DNA from: JAFAMS01 sp963715815
GTDB lineage: Bacteria; Vulcanimicrobiota; Vulcanimicrobiia; Vulcanimicrobiales; Vulcanimicrobiaceae
Length of the DNA: 64,000 bases
Assembly (NCBI GenBank): GCA_963715815.1
Contig: OY970278.1
Coordinates: forward strand, 2,542,001 to 2,606,000
Direction: 5' to 3'
A program made the position numbers and the translations under genes. A model generated the notes under the pieces. It saw nothing but the letters and a program-made list of their open reading frames with translations, searched no databases and was not told the origin of the DNA. Below, piece after piece: positions 60,864 through 64,000 of this stretch (position 1 is its first letter; each line of letters begins with the position of its first letter).

Positions 60864-61556
60864 CGCGCACATAATCAAGCAGCGCGCGCATTTTCGAATC
60901 AACTGCCGTGTCGCGGTCGGGTCCGGAGAATCATGCGGATCTATTCGGCGCGTCGGGCTCCGGAAAGAGCACGACGCTCGCGTGCATCGCGGGCACGGAA
61001 ATCGCGGACGACGGTTACGTGCGGCTCGGCGGCGAGATGCTCTTTCCGCCACAGCGCGCGCTCCACGAGCGCTCGATCGGATATCTGACGCAGGACGCAA
61101 ATATCTTTCCGCACCTTCCGTGTAAGCGAAAACGTTCGCTTTGGTCTTACAAACGGCGCGCGCGGCAAGAGCGACGCGTGGATCGTTCAACTTCGCGAAC
61201 GCCTGCAGCTCGAATCGATTTGGAATGAGCCGGCCCATGAAATTTCGGGCGGACAAGCGCGGCGCGTCGCACTAGCGCGCATGCTCGCGCGCAAACCGGA
61301 ACTCGTCTTATTGGACGAGCCGTTCACGGGACTCGACCGTCACCTCGTCCGCGAGCTGCTCGCCACGCTCGTCGACTGGCAGCGTGAGCTGCGCTTCACG
61401 ATGCTCGTCGTCGATCACGAGGCCGAGATCCTCGAGCGCTTGTGTGACCGTGCGGTCGTCCTCGAAGAGGGTCAGGTAGTACAAGACGCGAGATGGGAGG
61501 CATTACATGCCAACCCCGCCACGCCGCTCTTGGCTCAGCTTCTAGCCCCTTTGTGA
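60856..61556 (+). pseudogene. tungstate/molybdate-type ABC ATPase (ModC-like), two one-base frameshifts
   Basis: Three frames build one ATPase of about 233 residues. Frame 1 from GTG 60856: LDAHIIKQRAHFRINCRVAV. Frame 2 from about 60939: DLFGASGSGKSTTLACIAG (Walker A) and IGYLTQDANIFPHL (Q-loop). Frame 3 from about 61124: SENVRFGL, EISGGQARRVALARMLARKP (signature), LVLLDEPFTGLDRH (Walker B) and LVVDHEAEIL (H-loop). Both breaks are single extra bases. All motifs survive, so sequencing error is plausible, but two hits in one gene could mean decay. Confidence 0.83.
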
Positions 61557-62407
61557 ACATAGCCCGACGTTTCGTCGCCGGCGAACGAATTGAAGACGCG
61601 ATTGCAGCCGTTCGGCGGCTGAACGATCGCGGCATGTCAGCCTCGATCGATTTCCTCGGCGAAGACGTACACAGCATGCAAGATGCGATCGCTGTGCGCG
61701 GCGAGTATCTGCTCTTGCTCGACGCCCTGGCCGACGCCGGAGCCCGCAGCAATGTCTCCGTCAAACTAACAGCACTGGGATTACTCGTCGATCGCGGCTT
61801 ATGCACGGAAAATCTCGGTGCAATCGTGACGCGCGCGAGCGACACGACACGCCGTAGCTTGATCGATCCCTTCGTTCGCGTCGACATGGAGGGTTCGGCG
61901 CTTACCGAGACGACGCTTCAGGTCTTCGAAGATATCTTCGCGGTGCAGAAAAACGTGGGCATCGTCCTTCAAGCGTACTTGCATCGCTCCGGCGCGGACG
62001 TTGCACGCGCGATCGCGCTCGGCGCGCGCGTGCGCCTCTGCAAGGGCGCCTATAAGGAGCCGCCACAGATTGCAATCCACGACATGCCGGCGATTCGAGT
62101 AGCATTTCTGCAGCTCGCAGGTGAGCTTCTGATGCAGGGCAACTATCCCGCGATCGCAACACACGACGAATCGCTGCACAACGCCGTCAAGGCATTCACA
62201 GGTGAGCGCGGCATCGCAAAGGATCGCTTCGAGTTTCAGATGCTCTACGGCGTGCGACCCGATCTGCAAGAACGCTTGACGGCCGAAGGCTATAATGTGC
62301 GTGTTTACGTCCCATACGGAACCCATTGGGCCCAATATTTTTATCGCCGCATCCGCGAGCGGCGTGAAAACGCATTTTTGGCCTTACGCGCGCTCGTCGG
62401 GCGCTAG
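61493..62407 (+). CDS. proline dehydrogenase (monofunctional PRODH)
   Basis: 304 residues, the length of bacterial monofunctional PRODH, a flavoenzyme oxidising proline to pyrroline-5-carboxylate. Seen: ARRFVAGERIEDAIAAVRRL, NVSVKLTALGLLVDRGL, FVRVDMEGSALTETTL, RVRLCKGAYKEPP and the C-terminal FEFQMLYGVRPDLQERL with VRVYVPYGTHWAQYFYRRI. It overlaps the end of the ATPase gene by 64 bases. The P5C dehydrogenase partner is not in the window. Confidence 0.92.
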   Translation: MGGITCQPRHAALGSASSPFVNIARRFVAGERIEDAIAAVRRLNDRGMSASIDFLGEDVHSMQDAIAVRGEYLLLLDALADAGARSNVSVKLTALGLLVDRGLCTENLGAIVTRASDTTRRSLIDPFVRVDMEGSALTETTLQVFEDIFAVQKNVGIVLQAYLHRSGADVARAIALGARVRLCKGAYKEPPQIAIHDMPAIRVAFLQLAGELLMQGNYPAIATHDESLHNAVKAFTGERGIAKDRFEFQMLYGVRPDLQERLTAEGYNVRVYVPYGTHWAQYFYRRIRERRENAFLALRALVGR

Positions 62408-62408
62408 A

Positions 62409-63089
62409 CTACATCGAAGGGTGCAGCTGCGCGTTCTTCGGCTTGACGTCGGGGTTTAGGTCAGCGAATTCTCCGTCGGGATTCGGAATGACCCAGAAAT
62501 TGACGTCCCAAATCGCAGGGAACAAAAATACGAACGCGACATCGTCCGCACTCTTTGCGATTCCCGAATTGACGAGCGCCTGCTTCGTCGGTGACGCGAT
62601 CGAACCGCCTTCATCCGAGAAGCGCTTCGCACCGATTGCGCCATATTTGATCGCGTCGCCCATTCGCAAACCGTAATGGATGTGCGCATGAATAATGGAC
62701 CAGCGCTCAGGCTTGATTCCCCACAAATTCGGCGGTTGCGTCGTGTCGTTTTGGAGAATCGAATAGTCGACGCCGATCAAACGACCTGAGGTATCGTACC
62801 AAACTTGGCTCGGATGATTGGCATCAACCGACGTCCACTGCTGGTTGGCCCATGAGATCGCACCGCTTTTGTCTTCGTTCGTGAATCGAACGAAGCCGGC
62901 ACGTGCGGCCTTCGCGGTCGTCGAATAGTGCTTGTGCACGAAGCGCGACGACTGCGTGATAAATGCGCGCTCGCTGGCGTCCGCGCGCGGCGAGAGCTTC
63001 GATCCTGCCATCTGTGCGAAAACGGGCGCGTGCGTCGCAACGACCAGCGCACTCGAAACCGACCAGATGAATTCCCGTCGATACATCAT
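62409..63089 (-). CDS. hypothetical secreted protein with Tat-like signal, 226 aa
   Basis: The N-terminus YRREFIWSVSSALVVATHAP has a twin-arginine-like motif and a hydrophobic stretch. The mature part is tryptophan- and histidine-rich (WGIKPERWSIIHAHIHYGLR, FLFPAIWDVNFWVIPNPDGE). No family is recognised. Its start overlaps the previous gene's stop by 4 bases. Confidence 0.65.
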   Translation of the reverse strand: MMYRREFIWSVSSALVVATHAPVFAQMAGSKLSPRADASERAFITQSSRFVHKHYSTTAKAARAGFVRFTNEDKSGAISWANQQWTSVDANHPSQVWYDTSGRLIGVDYSILQNDTTQPPNLWGIKPERWSIIHAHIHYGLRMGDAIKYGAIGAKRFSDEGGSIASPTKQALVNSGIAKSADDVAFVFLFPAIWDVNFWVIPNPDGEFADLNPDVKPKNAQLHPSM

Positions 63090-63823
63090 GATGGCGTGGG
63101 GTTCGGCGTTGGGGTAGCGGTCGCCGTTTCCGAAGGCGACGGACTCGGCGAGGGCGTCGGCCGCCCGCGACGCCGGCGCGGCGGTGGTGTGAATGCGGCC
63201 GGATTGTAGGTAGTCAGCGGTATCGGTGTGAACGCCGCGTACGGCCGGTCCGTCGAAAGCGTGTACGGCAAAGGAGTAGCCAGAACGGTCTTGTTCGGAT
63301 CCGTAGCATCAACCGTCATCGTCGTACGGGCGCGCAATAGCGTGCCCGGCGCGAGCGTGAGATCGGCGCCGCGTACCGGCGGCGAGCTTCTTTCCTTCGC
63401 GGGAAGCGCGATGTCGTCGGGATTCGCCAGCACGAGCGTCGAGCTTAGAGCCGGATGCAGCAATCGCATCGGAAGATTGAGCTCGTTCTCCAAGTGGACC
63501 GGCTCTACGCGCAGCACGACTTCGCCACCGACGCCGTTGCCCGCACGCCGTACTTCGGTGACGATGAGATGCAGCGGCGTGCCCGCCTTTGCGAGCGTTT
63601 TCCCGCGCAGCACGATCGCGTCGCGTAAATGCGCGGGTACGATCGCACCCGGTTCGAGCTCGGTCGTGCTAACCGTGTGGTCGAGCACGATCGTCTCGAT
63701 CGACCCCACAGATAAAAGGAAGCCCGCCGCATCCGGCTGCGGCGGGTCGGCACGAACCAAAAGCGGGATGGCGACGCTCGCGGTGAGCGCCGCCAACGCG
63801 GCGCCTACGCGCGTCGCCGTCAC
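63086..63823 (-). CDS. hypothetical secreted protein with Pro/Ser/Thr-rich tail, 245 aa
   Basis: GTG start; signal peptide (VGAALAALTASVAIPLLVRA). The body is beta-rich (GSIETIVLDHTVSTTELEPG, LHLIVTEVRRAGNGVGGEVV). The last 35 residues are a basic then PTPSPSPSPSETATATP-like linker, suited to the cell surface. It is coupled to the downstream secreted gene. Confidence 0.65.
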   Translation of the reverse strand: MTATRVGAALAALTASVAIPLLVRADPPQPDAAGFLLSVGSIETIVLDHTVSTTELEPGAIVPAHLRDAIVLRGKTLAKAGTPLHLIVTEVRRAGNGVGGEVVLRVEPVHLENELNLPMRLLHPALSSTLVLANPDDIALPAKERSSPPVRGADLTLAPGTLLRARTTMTVDATDPNKTVLATPLPYTLSTDRPYAAFTPIPLTTYNPAAFTPPPRRRRGRPTPSPSPSPSETATATPTPNPTPS

Positions 63824-63830
63824 GACTGGG

Positions 63831-64000
63831 TTAGGAAGCTCGCTTTTCGCTCTCGGGAGCAGCGGCCGCAGCCGCGCGCTTACCTTGCTCGATCAGGGCT
63901 TTGACCTTCTGGCCACCCTTCTGACCGATCTCTTCGTAGAAGGTCGGGCCGTAACGGTCGCGAGTTGCCTCGCCGCCTTTCTTTCCGCCCTTCTTGCCGA
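63831..64000 (-). CDS. KGG-repeat general stress protein, 5' end outside the window
   Basis: The reading frame enters at the window edge and stops at 63831. It shows the KGG repeats (KKGGKKGGEATRDRYGPTFY, EEIGQKGGQKVKALIEQGKR) and an alanine-rich tail ending ESEKRAS. KGG proteins (YciG/GsiB-like) are small, hydrophilic and induced by stress. Confidence 0.85.
   Translation of the reverse strand, partial: GKKGGKKGGEATRDRYGPTFYEEIGQKGGQKVKALIEQGKRAAAAAAPESEKRAS

Noticed and set aside
1..64000. CRISPR arrays, rRNA genes and insertion sequences
   Set aside because: No regular short repeats with spacers, no rRNA-like sequence and no transposase with terminal repeats were seen.

Overview
The window is a high-GC bacterial chromosome segment from a diderm. 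It carries an RND pump, a fimbrial usher, TonB-domain proteins, Tat signals, lipoproteins and periplasmic binding proteins. Gene content (KGG stress protein, virginiamycin-B-lyase-like propellers, many secreted TonB-domain proteins) would fit a poorly cultured lineage such as Eremiobacterota (WPS-2). That is an inference with low confidence; no rRNA is present to test it.

Left chromosomal part (1-24975). The 3' end of a hydrolase gene meets a minus-strand operon: aconitase, an isocitrate-lyase-family lyase, an MFS pump (frameshifted) and an RND pump. Diverging from it is a plus-strand operon for an NMT1/TauA-type ABC importer (ATPase frameshifted, two permeases, two near-identical binding proteins) followed by MmgE/PrpD. 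The aconitase, PrpB-like and PrpD-like enzymes together resemble a 2-methylcitrate-type pathway beside an importer. Next come a CGNR regulator behind a strong promoter with two operator-like palindromes, a GntR/UTRA regulator, a zinc alcohol dehydrogenase, a chaperone-usher pair without pilin, a Tat-exported beta-carbonic anhydrase, an HdeD protein, and a MerR-type promoter driving cytochrome c, thioredoxin, CcdA and MerR.

Genomic island (24976-52263). It sits at the 3' end of tRNA-Leu(GAG) (52207-52293, minus). Three displaced tRNA 3' halves (24976, 26473, 50709) mark att sites. A 1.55 kb unit holding a DUF3018/MazF-like toxin-antitoxin pair and a secreted protein is present at both ends, differing at only a few positions. 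The 24 kb between holds GIY-YIG and Ymh-family proteins, TonB-domain proteins, five GNAT acetyltransferases, NfeD plus flotillin, a SIMPL lipoprotein, three tandem Vgb-like propellers, three paralogous secreted proteins of an unrecognised domain, a CPBP protease remnant and a ComB-like phosphatase. No integrase was found. The palindrome TGTCGACA occurs nine times in the island, mostly 54-82 bp ahead of start codons, and I found it once elsewhere.

Right chromosomal part (52294-64000). A minus-strand run holds a response regulator, MntP, a DUF2079 membrane protein, a KamB-like P-loop protein, a BKACE (Kce-like) enzyme and OppB/OppC permeases (OppC frameshifted), ending 24 bp before the tRNA. 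A plus-strand tungstate/molybdate-type ABC operon (HTH-PBP regulator, binding protein, permease, ATPase with two frameshifts) leads into proline dehydrogenase. The edge has two secreted proteins and a KGG stress protein.

Several otherwise well-conserved genes carry single-base frameshifts. The pattern fits uncorrected sequencing indels at least as well as gene decay, so these genes should be read as probably intact until checked.
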